Source: Agroathelia rolfsii (lineage: Eukaryota > Basidiomycota > Agaricomycetes > Amylocorticiales > Amylocorticiaceae). From it: a DNA stretch of 64,000 nt. Shown in pieces: positions 1 to 13,019 of the stretch; within the stretch, counting starts at the first letter, position 1, and every line of letters begins with the position of its first letter. Below the pieces are notes generated by a model that searched no databases, was not told the origin of the DNA, and was given only the letters and a program-made list of their open reading frames with translations. The stretch spans positions 4,402,001-4,466,000 of the forward strand of contig JABRWF010000002.1 of assembly GCA_018343915.1 (NCBI GenBank). Reading direction: 5' to 3'. Position numbers and translations under genes: made by a program.

Positions 1-113
1 AAAGTGAGTATGAGAGTATGAGAGAGGGGAAAGAAGAAAAAGGCAAGTGATTCGGGTTTTGATCCATATCCTTTCTCTCCCCTCTCCTTTGGACTTGGAC
101 TTTTATCTCTAGT

Positions 114-1704
114 TTACGTCGAGGGAGGTGGGGACCATATCCACTCTTGAACAGCTTTGATGGCTTCTTGAGGATCAGCAGGTTCGCTATTTCGAGAAAG
201 AAAGAAAAATAGAGGTATCATTAACTCAAGAGTTGTTATCGTTTCAACAAGGAAATAATACACCACACTTACGTGAACTTGGGTACCCACTTGCCATCGC
301 GAAGCACGAAAAAGCGAGGAGTGTAGACCGCGCCGCCTTCCTCTCGCTTACGACGGGCTTCGCGCTGGGCATCTTCAACAGTTGATTTAGCTTCTGTCGC
401 CTTGTCCATATCTTTAGCGATGATGGCATCAGTCAGGCCTGCCCACAGTCTAGAACAAAAGATAAAAAGGGATGATTGTCAGACAAGAACGACCAACACA
501 AGGTTTATCATTATACACGGCAGCAAACTATTGAAACTTACCTCCTGGATTCGTTAGGCTCCTGCTCCGAAAGCGGGGCAACCCACTTGGGTGCGACATT
601 CTGCCCATCCTTGGCTACGTCAAACAGAACGCGTTTGCCCTTGTTATAGTTAGTGTCAAGTTGACTATATTACGAGGGGGAGCGGGGATCTTGACCAACC
701 TTGTTGCCTTTGAATTCCATTAAGTGGCTCCACCGTCCTGAGATTTCACCCACATCGGATGAACCATGGCGGACTTTGCCAGCTATAGAGTTGTAATTCC
801 CAGTGAAGAAGCCCTGCAACCAAGTTAGCAACAAAAAAAGGGACAGCCTGACAGGGCAACAATAGATCAAATGAGCAAACCTTAGTCTTGAATTCCAGAT
901 CACAAGCAAGATTGTTATTCTCGTTCTTGGCTGTGCAAGTATCTCCCAGCTCGAGGACCATCTTGCCGAACAGAATTCCGCGTGCGTACATGTTAGGCAT
1001 AGTGATGATATATTCACCGTCATTGAGCGCCCCTAGCAGAGTAACACGGTTCTCGCCCTCCATCGTGGTTGACACGCTGTTGCCCAGGAATTTGGACTTG
1101 GGACGCAGCTCACCAACGATCCGCACGCGATTAACAGGAGAGATGTAGTAGTATGCCGAAATAGGTGGGTGGTGAGACACTATTGTTACTCTTGTTTATA
1201 AGATACACTCTTAAAGAAAAGGGATAATGACGTGCCTTGCTCTGCAATGTAGAATCCTTGTGTACCGTTGGCATAATCGTACCTACATCTAAAGAACTCT
1301 CCCAATACGGGATTATATCTGTGAGGAAATTTAGAAAGTAGACCGCAATGTTGCCAGAGAAAACACTAACGGCTTCTTCACTCCCTTGGGCTTGATATGC
1401 CATCCGGCTAGGTAATATTGCAACACTCTGATAAATCGCTCCCCCGGGTCTTGCTCGGATTCAGCACTTTGATCACGACGCACACGTCCAGTCAAAAGGC
1501 AAGAAAGAAAGACAGGAACGAGCTCTTTACACACCCAAATATGAGATCAGGATGTGACATGAAATCGGTGATGCGTTCCAGCATGCTGCGCGGCTCGAGT
1601 ACAAAAGTTGGGAAAGTGACCTTGGAGAGATCCATGCCAACCCTGAGCTGGGAGATCAACGATGTGATAATCGAGCCCTCATTCTCGTCGCTGGCATGCA
1701 CCAC
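114..1704 (-). CDS. Oxysterol-binding protein (Osh/OSBP-related, short form)
   Basis: Lipid-transfer protein that carries sterols and/or phosphoinositides between membranes at contact sites. The spliced product shows the family fingerprint in order: [47 protein letters not shown], then the signature [14 protein letters not shown]. These are followed by [31 protein letters not shown], a [13 protein letters not shown] block and the C-terminal [15 protein letters not shown]. It ends at TAA (114-116) after WIWSPPPST. No PH or ankyrin domain is visible, so it resembles the compact yeast Osh4-6 class (about 400 residues). At least six introns are needed. The one splitting EQ|VSHHPP (1180-1235) has a GC donor. 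The 5' end is unresolved: the exon starting near 1703 opens just after a splice acceptor and lacks an ATG, and a possible first exon begins at ATG 1859-1861 (MNFLNQQANNF), but I found no convincing donor. Family call is very secure. Confidence 0.93.
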
Positions 1705-2281
1705 TTTTTAGCAACGCTTGGGACGGGAGAGAAAACGATCAAAAATAGCGGTACAGAATCGAGGTATCATCTGGCTCTGTGTCTTCGGGAGCTTTGTCGT
1801 CGCCTACGGAACCTGCACGCCGGCGACGGAAATTGTTTGCTTGTTGATTCAAGAAATTCATGTTTTCCGAGTAGATGGGAGAAAAGACCAAGGGATGCGT
1901 GCAGGAAGTAGCAAGGAGGAGGAAGAAGAGGCCCGGATGCTGTATATCGATGCAGACTGGTTTCGTCAGTCGCAGCCCAGCTCCGTCGGAAGAATCCTCG
2001 TCCGTGGCTGTGTTCCGTGCATAACAATCGTCATCAACTACGCATCATCGCGCACGTCCAATTACACAACAACGGAAATGGTTAATTAGAGCCGTATGGT
2101 AGAGACATTGTAAAAAAAAAATCAGGAGGGGGTAAATATGCATGAGATATGACACAGAGTATAACATGTAAAACAAAACAAAAAATGAAGAGAGCAATAA
2201 CAGATTCCTCGAGATTCCAGATTAACAGTCGAAAAAGAAAGAAAGATTATATCGGTACAATGAAATGAGGATTTATAAGAT

Positions 2282-5200
2282 TTAGTGCCACCATCCATCG
2301 TCGCCTTGCGTAGGGGCGGCGGAGACAGTACTCGGCGTAGGTGATGGTGCAGCAGCGCGGAGGGCAAGTGCGTGGCGAGCCTTGGGAGTGGAAAGCCCAA
2401 CATGCTGGGGAACAGGATATCTCGGCGCATGCATCGAGTCTCTTACGGACGTGGGAGGTGTGCTATTCATGAGTGAGCGTTGATGATGGTTATACACCGT
2501 GCTCGCGCGAGAGTCCGGTCGGGAACCGTGTGCTTGGAAGACTGTGCTTGCGCGTGAATCGGGCCGATGGATGTTTTGACCAATCTGGCTTGACAAATGG
2601 TACGATGGTTGGGGCGCAACAGTAGATCTCTTGATTTTCTCGGCCTCTGCACGAGCATTAGAGAGTTGTTGCTCAAGTGCCGCGACACGTTCAACCAGTT
2701 TAAGCTCCCGATCCTGAGGAAGACGATAAGCGATAAGGTTAAAAAGAGGAAGTACCAACGAAGCCTTTCTTACCTTGACAAGCCGACTATCTGCTTCGAG
2801 CTCCTCAAATTGCAATTTGAGAATAGTATGGTCGGAATCCAATTGTGACAGCGTCTGCTCGGACTGGTCAAACTTGGTTTGTACAAGCTCCAGTTTGCCT
2901 TCGCTCTCCCTGAACTTCTTCTCCCACTCCGAAGAGCGCTGTTGTGCTTGAGCAAGGCTCTGCCTGGCGGTGAAAGCGGTGCGTTCGCTGTTGGCCACCT
3001 TGGCGTCCTGTTCTTTGTACCGCTTCTGAAGGGCGGCGTGTTCGTTTTCCAGCATGACGTTGCGATCACGAATCTTGCGCAGATGCGTCAGCTCGTCATT
3101 GTCAACAGACTTGACTAGCGTAGTCAACAGATCGATCTTCTCTGCCGTCTGGCGGAACTCGTCATCCCAGCGCTTAGCCTGAGAAGCCAGATTGTCACGG
3201 TCCTTTTGTACCACCTCGAGGGTTTGAGTAGCCGTTTCCTTTTCGCGAGTGGCCAAAGTAAGCTGCAGCTCCAAAGAGGAGATCTAAAGAACAATAATCA
3301 GAGTCAATTCCTGGCTGTTCATATCAACGTCCTCCTTACCTTGGCATTGAGTGCATATTTTTCAGTATTGGCTTCCCTCTCAGACTTTTCCAACGCAGAC
3401 ACCTTCTCCCTCGTCGCCTGCGCAGCCTCTTCCGAGTCCTTGAGCTTCTCGAGCGCTTGCGCCAGCGCCGCCTCCAATTGCGCATTCTTCGTCTCGGCAG
3501 CCACAATCGCGGCATCTTTCGTCTGCAGCGCTGCATTTGTCTCCTCCACCTGTGCACGTAGCTTCTCGCGTTCGGCATCGGCAGCCTTGAGCTTCTCCTT
3601 GTAGTTGTCCTTCTCGACGCGGACCTGACCATGCGCACCGCGCGCCTTCGCGAGCTCGACTTGCGCCTCGGTGTTGATCGCGCGCAGCTTACGCAGCTCA
3701 TCGGCGTCCTGCTTGGATGTGCTACCACTCGCGGCTTGCAATGTTTGCACGAGCTCCGCCACGGAGGCGACAGCGCTCTGGATAGTGTCCAGCTTCTGTA
3801 TCGCATTGTTGTGCGACGAGAGCAGATCCAGCGATTTTTGGGATAGAGCCTTTTGGTCGTCCACCAAAGACAGGACCGCCGACTCGACGTTTTTGGCAGT
3901 AGCACTGGCAGAAGCAGTGCTCGCCTCTTGCTCCTCCGCGCGCGCACGCAGACCGGCTTCGGTTGACTGCAGCGCCTCTGTGGCCTTGACAAGGTTCTGG
4001 GGCAGGTCTGAAAGCAGCGCTGCGACATCCTTTTGGATCGAAGACACCAGCCCATCGCTCTTCTGACCCAGCTCCTGCTGCGCTGTGACAAGACCGGAAA
4101 TCTCCTTGGAGAGGTCGCCAATGGGCGTCAAGATTTGCTGCGAGCTTTCCTCCAGCTTGCTGCTCAACACCTCGGCTGTCACCGCCACACGGTCGCGCAC
4201 GGCCAGACGTGAGTCGAGGCGCTCGACAACGAGGTCGGCGACCTGGTCTTTTATCTCGAACGGATCGATGGGTGCGATCAGCTTGCGAATCTCAGTGCTC
4301 AGTCGGCCCACAAGCGCGTCGGTGTCGAGGCTCTTCTCCTGCGCCGCCTCGGAAGATCGGGCAGTAGATGGTAGAAGAGGAATAATTCGCTCGACAATCA
4401 AGCCCGCCGTCTCGCGCTTGTCCGAGGCGAGGTCGATGAGTTGCGAAATGTGCGGCTTGACGGCCTGCGTGAGCTGGTTCGTGAGCGCATCGTAGTCCAC
4501 TGGTGTCTGTCGGAGCGACTCCAGCGTCGGCATGAGAATGGCAGAGAGATCGCGAAGAAGACCGTCCTTGTCGAAACTCGGCTGCGGTTGTTGCTTTAGT
4601 TGCAGCTGCTGGGCCGCCAACGCAGACTCGACTCGTCCCGCGATATTGTTGATAGTCGCCATCGTGCGATTGTGCATGTCCTGGACGGTGGGCACAAGTA
4701 TATTGCTCGCGTTTGCCTGCTGAACATCCCTTTCCCTCGACGCAGCCTCCAACTGCTGTGCCAACCAGGCCACTTCGTCCTTGAACGTCTGGCGTGATTC
4801 CTCATGCGCACGCTGCACAATATCGCTCAACAGTTGGAAATCCAGTTCGCCCCTAGCATCCATCTGGCTCTCCTCCAGACTCTTCGCCGCCGACTCCGTC
4901 AGCTGTGCGCGGAAGAGCGACACCACCTCGGCGATCATTTCCTCCGCATGGGCGCTCATGGACCGGTTTTCGGCGACCTCGCGGCTCCTGCGTAGTTCGT
5001 GGCGCAGCGCGGCTAACTTCTCCTCCAAGAGCACCTCCAGCCTGTCTTCCAGCCGCTGCACCTCAAGCGTTCTTGTCAAGTTCACGGCCGGGATCGACAC
5101 GCCCGACAGCGACGAGTTCGCGGCGCTGTGCAACGCGGTTGGGTACGAGCTGCGACGGGAAATATGAGGCGGCAAGGCCGACGAGGGCCTGTTACTACCA

Positions 5201-8200
5201 CTAAACAAGTTCTCCCTGTCCTCCAATGGCGCATCAAGCCTCTTCTCCAGCTCTTCATCAACTTCTGGTGCTGCTCCTGCTGCGATGCCATCCACCGGCG
5301 GCCGGGGGACGAGCTGGTTACGCGACGACTTGTGCGAAATGGAGGGGACAACCATGTCATCCAGTGATGGCCTCCGCACGTGGTCGAACAACTCCCTTGA
5401 GTCCAACCTAGACCGCACTGCGCGACGCGTGCGCTCGTCGGCTGCCGCACCATTGACGAGGGCCTTGAATAGGCCGGCGGGGACGGTATTCTTCGACACT
5501 GGCGGATGGGGATGCTTGAAGTCGAGTGGGATCGGCGCCCGCTTGGCGCGCGTGAGCGACGGGGGTGGGAGCATGTTCTCGTCCGTCTCGGGCGACTCGA
5601 TGTAGCCTTCCTCTCCTTCTTGGACCACCACCACCTGTCCTTCTTCACCATCCTCGATGTCCACGCGTATGGTAAGACCGGGCTCGACGATGACAGAGTT
5701 CGCCCCTGAAGACGTCGTGGCGCCAGTCGCCGGCTCAAGCGAAAGTGAGCTGGGGAAGCCAGAGAACGTAAACGGTACGCCTGTTGCCGCGAGGGAAGCA
5801 AGCCCATTCGCACCCTGTCTCATCACGGCGGGCGACGACGATGCCGAGTGGCGGTCGCTAACAGGGGAGTGCCTACCGCTATCAAACGACGCACGGCGCA
5901 TGCGCTGGGGGGATATTGTCGACACCGGCACGGGGAACTTGAACGAGTGCATCGTGTCGATATTGTCGTCGTGGCCCTCCGCCTCACTACGGCGTATGCG
6001 CTGGGGAGATGTCGTCGATACCGGCACGGGGAACCTGAACGAGTGCATCGTATCGATATCGCTGTCGTGTCCCTCCGCCTCACTCTCTGAGTCCGTGTTG
6101 TGAGCCCTGCGCTGTCTCTTCTCCCTGCCCTGCACGCGCGCGGGCGAGGGACCGACAGGGGGTAGGGGCAGAGGCCGACCCAGTTCGGCAGGCGCGCCGA
6201 GAGAGGCATGAACGCCATCCGACCCGTTTGTGCCGAACGAGAGCTGTGGCGCAGTAGCGGGCGGACGGAACGTGAACCCACCGCTGGGCTTGAACTCGGG
6301 TGCGGCGACGTTGAGAGGCTTGCCAAATGAGGGTGTACGTGTATGCGCTGGTTCTTCGTACGACGCTGCTGCTGCTGGTACTGTCGTCGCTGCTAATACA
6401 GGTGCAGGTGCTAATATTGGTGCTGGTGCTGGTGCCACTACCGGCTCCACAGACCGCGGGGCACCACCAAACACAAACGGCTTCGCGAACGGATTCAGCG
6501 CGTCCTTGCGCGGCGCTGTAGTGGTAGTAGCGGTAAAGCTGGGCGTAGCAATTGGACCGGGTGGCGTCAGGCCTGAGTTCGAGTTCGCCATCGAGTTCTG
6601 TCTCGAATGCGCCAATCCGGGGTCGTACGCCGTCATGTGTCCCGAGGGCCCGCGTGAGTGCGTAAACGTGCCGGAGGCGACGCGCGAGTGTGGCAACGGC
6701 GGTAGCGGCCTGCCGTTGGGCGATGCAGCGTAGTCGTAGTACCTGTTGGTGCTGCCGCTATTGCTATTGTTGCTATCGACAATACCGAGATATTCGTGAT
6801 GATGATGGTGATGGGAGTCGTTCCTGCCTTCTTCGCTGGGGTTTGACACGATATCATCATCATCATCGTCTTCGATACGCGACATGCCCATCCTATCCGC
6901 ATGCGCTTGCGCGACAAAGGCGAGCGTCGTGTTCGAATCGCCGAGGGAGGGACGGCCAAAGGCAACAGTGTTATTGTCAAACGCGCTCACGGCTGGTAGC
7001 TGCGGCCGGCTGAAGACGGCATTCGGGGGAGCGTGGTCCAGTCGATCGAACACGGACGTGTTATCAGGTGGCCTCGGGAACTTGGGCAAGCGCCGGGGAA
7101 CCTCGATTTCGGAACTCTGCCGCGACTGGTGTTGGTGATGTTTGTTGCGCCGGCGAGCAGCACGCTGTTGCCGCGCGCGTTCCTCGTCGGATGGGTTGGA
7201 CCATTCCCCGATGCTCTGTGGATGAGATAGGTATGGGTATGATGGGTGAGGGGGAAAGAAAAATGGATAGTTAGGTCTTGCTCCAGCAATAGTGGTAACC
7301 ATGAAGAAATAACCAGGAGCACCCTGGAAGGAGAAGAAAAGATAGAGGGGTCCAGAGATGATGGAGTATGCGCCATTTTCTAAAAGGCAGATACTCAAGA
7401 CCAGGACCAACACGCGTGGAACACGTGTTGACTAGGTTCCCCCATTGGCAGTTGGGTCGAGTAAGAGGCGCTCAAAGTGCCAAAAGCGGCACATTCAGTC
7501 CTCGTAAACCAAATGCATTGTAATGCAACGCAGGAATGATGACCGAATCTTCCCAAAGAGGAAAAAAAGCGTATGAATAATGAATGAAGCACAATAGTAC
7601 ATACCTCATCATCCGATCCCGTCCAATCATCCACTGCATCTAATTCGACATCGATATCTGTGTCCACCGCGCCAGCTTGAGCAATATCATCAACCACCTG
7701 GTCTTCGAAATCCTCCTGTTCAGGAGGGGACAGCATATTACCACTAGCCATGAGTGCTTCTCCGGTAACCCCGCCCACGGACCTGAGCGACAACGCGGCA
7801 CTGAGTTTGGAAACGTGCCTCGAGTGTGCACGGCTGTTAGTGGTAGTAATAGGATCCAACGAGCCTACTTCGTCTTGCTCCTGATCGGCAGCACTGGTGT
7901 CTTCCGTACTACGTACACTCCGTGCGTCATCATCGTGATGGTCCACAAATTTATTTCCCTTGTCGTGCTCATACTCATCTTCGTCGTCGGCGTCGGTGTG
8001 AAGGATAACTTGTTGCTCTTCCTCCGGTTCCTCCTCTTCGGGTATGTCCAATCCTAATCCACGCGCGAAGTCTGGACGACTGTCTCTGCTCGTAGGGCGT
8101 GAAATGTTTGGAGGCGCAAGCGAGCTAAGGTTCAGCGGCATGCGTCCCTGAGGTGCAGCGATACCGTTCGGGGCCTGCGAAATGAAGACGTCCGGCGTAG

Positions 8201-9669
8201 CGCCGTTGCTGCTGTTGTTGAGGTGGTCGCTGGTGTTACCTGTTGAACGAGGTCTCAACAGACCGCCTTCGTCTTCGCCCATGATAGCGTCGGGCCCGAA
8301 GGGATTGAAGGACGTGGATAAGGGTCTGAACGTAGGAGGCTGGGCGAGGGACATGCTGTGGCCATGGCGGGCTTGAAGACGCGCGAGAGGGTGTGAGCCT
8401 GACGCGTCGGACGCTTGCTCTGATGATGAAGCTCCTTGAGCTGGAGACGCGGCATATGGTGGTATAGGCGAAGCAGAAAGAGAATGGGCGGCCGAGGATG
8501 TCTGAGATTGGGCCAGTTGGAGCTTATTGAGTTTAAAGAGAAGCAAGGCTGGGTCTGCCGGGGAGGAAACCTGATTACCAGAAAAAGTTAGAAGAGCTAT
8601 AGAGAATTCAAAATACATAATCCATACAGATGCTGATCGAGCGTGAGGTGCAAATATATGGGGTACATCACTTCCTGAGGCTCGACCTATACCAAGCTTC
8701 TCTAACTTCTCCTCTATAGTGCGCTGTCTCATCTCGTCCCAGGAGGACTGATCATAATAAAAAAACACGGTCAAAACCCTACAGTATACGAATGTCATGA
8801 AATATAGAGCGGACCTTTCCAGGTAAAAACACGTCCAGGGTAGGCGGTAATACCAAACGATCATAATCTGATGGATATGGTTCGCGCGTTGTAAGCTCCA
8901 ACGGTGGAGGCTGAACGACTTCAGGCAGATCCTCCTCACGAATAGGCTCTCGTGCCCATTCCTCAGGACCGTCTTCCGTTCTTTCCTTGGGTATCTTAAC
9001 GACGACCTTCTTTGTTTTTATGGGCGCCGGTGCTGGTACTGCCGGCTCGGGGGCCGTTGCTGTTACTGCTGCTGCCGTTGCTGTAGGCGGTAATGGGCTG
9101 GGTTTGCGATTTGGCCCACCCAGAACAGCTTTGGGCGGTCCACCGATGCTCACGCTCGGCTGTCTGCGATTGCGGCCGTGGTGTTGATGATGCGGTGGGC
9201 CGCCCCCACCCTGCTGCTGTTGCTGGGCAAAGCCATTTACTCCTGGCCCAAGCAACATGGGCGTCTGGGGGAATGCCTGACCGAGGGGAGTCATAGGCAC
9301 GCCGTTGGGCGGCATGATGTTGAAGCCTGCCATGCTGGGGTGTCCCTTATGGTACGCCTGTGGTCTTCCTGGGGCCCCTGGCGGACGGGGGAAGAAGCTT
9401 GACTGGAGCGGTGTGTGTATGCTCTGGGCATGGATACCATGCCCCGGGCGAAAACCTGCATTTGGAATCGCGCTGGGGATGGCAGGGGAAAACATAGACT
9501 GAGCAAACTGCTGCTGTACCGCTGCTACGGGTGGGATATTAAGACGTGGGAGATGGGGTGCTGGCTGGCGAGCCTGGGCGACAGACGAAAGTCCTGGAGC
9601 TACTCCAACTGCTGCACCTGGGGGAACCATGGACGGCGGTATAGGCGAGGGCACTGTCGCGGTCGCCAT
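2282..9669 (-). CDS. Very large coiled-coil protein, function unknown
   Basis: I do not recognise this protein. It starts at ATG 9667-9669 (MATATVPSPIPPSM) and, spliced, would be about 2,200 residues. Order: a Pro/Gln/Gly-rich N-terminus (about 9669-9000), a short acidic block, a low-complexity Ser/Asp/Glu middle, a disordered Pro/Ala/Ser region containing a His tract and a 32-residue tandem repeat, then a long heptad-rich coiled coil (about 5000-2700) and a basic Ser-rich tail ending WWH. The join GSDDE|SIGEWSNPSDEE across intron 7229-7606 is in phase 0 and preserves the acidic run, so I read one gene. The alternative is two adjacent genes, the second starting at ATG in MVTTIAGARPNYPF. Two further introns (8571-8627 and 2714-2773) are multiples of three without stops. 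The architecture suggests a cytoskeletal, spindle-pole or vesicle-tether scaffold, but that is inference from composition only. Confidence 0.75.
5893..6084 (-). repeat. 96-bp tandem duplication inside the coiled-coil gene
   Basis: Two adjacent 96-bp units (5893-5988 and 5989-6084) encode two 32-residue repeats that share SEAEGHD, IDTMHSF, FPVPVST and SPQR. They differ at a few residues (R/K, T/I, I/M). The period is an exact multiple of three, so the frame is kept. It sits in the disordered region before the coiled coil. Confidence 0.9.
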
Positions 9670-9895
9670 CGAGCCCGTCAGAGACGATCAAGAGGCAGAG
9701 GGGGGTATATTGTGCACGAGAGGTGCAGAGAGTGGAGAGAAGAGAAAGAAGGAGAGACCAGTGTCCAAAGTCGTCGTTCGACGGCAACAATTGTCTTATG
9801 TAAACATACTCATAATTATTCCACTTCTCAAGGACATCACTACTACTACTTGAAAGCACGGTCATTATCCAGACAAGCAAAGAAATAAAATCGTT

Positions 9896-11456
9896 TCACA
9901 CTTCGAATAGATAATTCATTAACTCTGTAACAACCTGTACATTCACGCTATTCCCAATTAGCCTGTACTTGCTCTTTTTTGACACCCCCTCTGGCCACAC
10001 AAATATCCGCTCGTCAAAGCGAAAGAGGCGTAAAAGCTCCGAGGGTGAGAAGTATCGCAGTCGCAAGGGACGCAGGATCGCCAGAAGCGCCTGGCGTTGC
10101 CCTTCGACCTCTTCTTCCGAATGAGAGAGTTGCGATCGCGCATGCAGAAACTTGTCAAATGTTTCAGTCGTCTGTGCGTGTTGTTAATTATACGCCCGTC
10201 ATGAAAGGATATGTTAGTACACACGTCAAGATCCTCGTTCATCTGCAAGACCGAGCCAGCTCTTTCTACGAGCTGTGTGTACCCTGCAGACCATCACGCT
10301 CCGTCTTTCATCCAAGTTTAGATAACATCACAAACTCACCCCGAGTGAAACAGCAACTTCTCCGTGATGATGGGAACACGATGTCAAATAACCTTCCCCA
10401 CTTCCAGAGCACTCGATCCGGAATCATAAACTCATCCGCGCCCTCCGAGTCGTCCAGATACGAGTACAACGGGTTGGCCGTCGCACCAACTGTCTCATTT
10501 TCAGCACCATGATCAACAAGAGTACGAGCATCCTTCCATCGCGTGTCGTCCCTTCCCGGGATACACCTCCACACTCCATCTTCATGTTTGTCCTCTCCCA
10601 GTGATGATGGAACACGAAACGGTACATCACGTCGCACGAGGAGGTAATATCTCAACCGCGAATTTGGTATTCCAAACTGCAGCGGTGTCAATAACAGCTC
10701 AAGAACATGATATCCCAGCTTTTGCAGCATCCCGACCAGCACCGTACGCGTTTCAGATGTCTATATGCATATGGAAGAGAAGACGAAATAAAAGGGTCTA
10801 AATCAGTGTGTCCGTTCTCTAATTGATTAGAAGTATGGAGTGATAAACACCTCAAATCCAGCAACGTTCTCCACAAGCATATACCCCGGTTGTTTACCCA
10901 TCTCCACAAGCCGAGGCAACACATCCTCGATCAGATGAATAAATGACTGTGCACGAGGGTCGGCAGCGCCTTTTGCTGCTGGGTTCAGTACCGTGTATGG
11001 TTGGCATGAGGGGGATAGCAACCAAGCATTTACATCGAGAGCGGCGAGATCTGGTGCGGTAAGTGTGTTGATATCAACCTGTAGTCATATGGTGGGATGT
11101 ATGTGTGGTCAATATATACATGGATGATAGGAGTCTCTTTAGCATTTTTGAGAAGAAACTATTGGATGAAAAAAAAACATACACGTTTCATGATGCCCCG
11201 CCCATAGTTCGCCTCATAGACCTTACAAGCAGTTGGGTCCAGATCAAATGCTCGCAGAACTTTTTTATGTGCGACCCGACTCTGAGATAGTGCGCGATGA
11301 AGTCCCCCTAGGTAGGAGGACAGATTTTGGTTTAGAAGGGTATCCCGTAAAAAAGATGCTGTCTCCCCAGGCAGTCATCGTTACAGTACCTATACCAGAG
11401 TAGAATTCCAAGACCGTCATCGTGTCTGTTCCTTGGGTAGCTTGAATATCATTCAT
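9896..11456 (-). CDS. dnmt2: Dnmt2/TRDMT1-type C5-cytosine methyltransferase
   Basis: Enzymes of this family methylate cytosine 38 in tRNA anticodon loops (tRNA-Asp and others) using S-adenosylmethionine. The spliced product begins MNDIQATQGTDTMTVLEFYSG (motif I), then GLHRALSQSRVAHKKVLRAFD, motif IV as SPSCQPYT with the catalytic Cys, motif VI VENVAGFE, and PLQFGIPNSRLRYYLLVRR. The Dnmt2-specific CFT tripeptide lies in CFTRGYTQLVERAGSVLQ, and the C-terminal motif X is YRLIGNSVNVQVVTELM. TGA is at 9896-9898. Six exons join in frame with ordinary GT-AG introns. Length is about 400 residues, normal for the family, and no N-terminal regulatory domains are present, which separates it from genuine DNA methyltransferases. 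Motif IV reads P-S-C-Q rather than P-P-C-Q. It lies 226 bp downstream of the coiled-coil gene's start, same strand. Confidence 0.93.
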
Positions 11457-13019
11457 TTCGCCGGAAAATCAAGAAGTCTAACAAGCATTGATGATAGGCC
11501 GTCGTCAGTGGCAGCTTCAGTCCGATCCAAGTGAACGTCAGCAGAAACTGAAGATGCCTGTTAGCTAAGTATCGAGTTAGCTAGCGAACGTAGTGGATGG
11601 TCTGCCAGTGCTTAGCACTTACTAGTAATAGCGGGTGAGTACAACTGAACGTTGAGTAAACAAGTACTTCCGGTCCAATTGAGTAATCGAGCGCCAATCG
11701 TCTCCCGCCGTCCTCTCAGTGGCGGTCTCCGAGTCACTGGCAATCTACTCTGGGCAGCATTATTTTCGTGAAAGCTTTATCCTCAGACTCCTGCTTGCCT
11801 GCCTATCGCAAGTTCGAGGCCGTCTGCTTCAAAACGAATTGCGCGTGTTATATCATCTGAATCGAGACTAAGCAATTCCAACTCGGTAAGAGTTACCTTA
11901 TAGAACGATATAATTACAACGGTACTGGGGTGTGGCAGAGAGAAAAAGTGCTTATTGAGAATATATTAAGAACAAGTTTATTCACGAGATCACGGAACAC
12001 TCCTAAAAGGGATCTGTTAAAGTATCGCTTCGATCATATCGTGTCTCGACTCCCAGGGTTCAAGTTCCTAAAGTACCAAATCCAATTGTTTTTGCTAAAT
12101 CCGTCAAGGATTTTGAGCCTTTGGAGGGAAATTGCAAGAGGTCGGCAAGTATTTCATGTCGAGCATCTCCAGTGAATTTTTTGTGATCGAGGACTGTTAC
12201 CCACTGGATGACATCAAAGAACGTCTATAGGAGAACGAAGTATTGCTCGATTGTCGTCTGCGGCAGCTAACACTTTATTCGTAGTAAGTCTTCGTACAAT
12301 AAAAGGGGGCTGAGTAAGGACGTCAGCTCGAAACGAATATAGAAGACATACAGATCGACGTTCATCAAACCTCAGACTGTGTTTTACACCCAACATCGTC
12401 AAAATAATTGCGAGGCCACCATTCAAAATTCAATGATATGACCATGAAATTATTCGTTGAATTTTCTTTTTTTTACGAGCTCACGGATTTATTTGATGTA
12501 TATATCTTCAGTCTCCAGTTCTTATCGCAAGGAACTGATAACTCTGTAAATAACCAAAATATTTTCTTACATCAAATAAACAATGTATAAGGGGACATTT
12601 ATAAGCAAGAACCCCTCTTGAGATTGATTTCTAATAGTATGATCATTCTCTCTGGAACAAAATAAATTACATCCTCAAAAATAAGAAATACACAATATAG
12701 TTTGTGATTTGAGTAAAGACTATATGAATATCCGTTGTTTGAGCACTGTTGTGTCCCACCTACCTCCGAGTTCTGATTAGCACAGGTAAAGTGAGAGTAT
12801 TGAGAACCCATTCCGTCTGTTCTTGTACTAGCATATGGTCTTACATAGACAAACGGAGATAATATATTTATATTCATACATCCAATCTACACAATCATGT
12901 GATCCTAAATCTAGCACTTCGAACAGCACCGGTTACAATTCTAACATTATGTCGATCTATGTGTAAAGATAGCAGGACATGAAATAAAAAAGTACACCTA
13001 TACCCTACTAGTATGTAGA
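11457..13019 (+). other. Gene-poor intergenic stretch
   Basis: I see no supported gene here. Short open frames near 11930-12175 and 12214-12426 show no recognisable motif, codon bias or splice structure. Beyond about 12400 the DNA becomes AT-rich. Confidence 0.5.

Noticed and set aside
3336..7376. Many long open frames on both strands overlapping the coiled-coil gene
   Set aside because: GC-rich coding sequence suppresses stops in other frames. Only the minus-strand frame with heptads, internal repeats and matching splice sites is credible.
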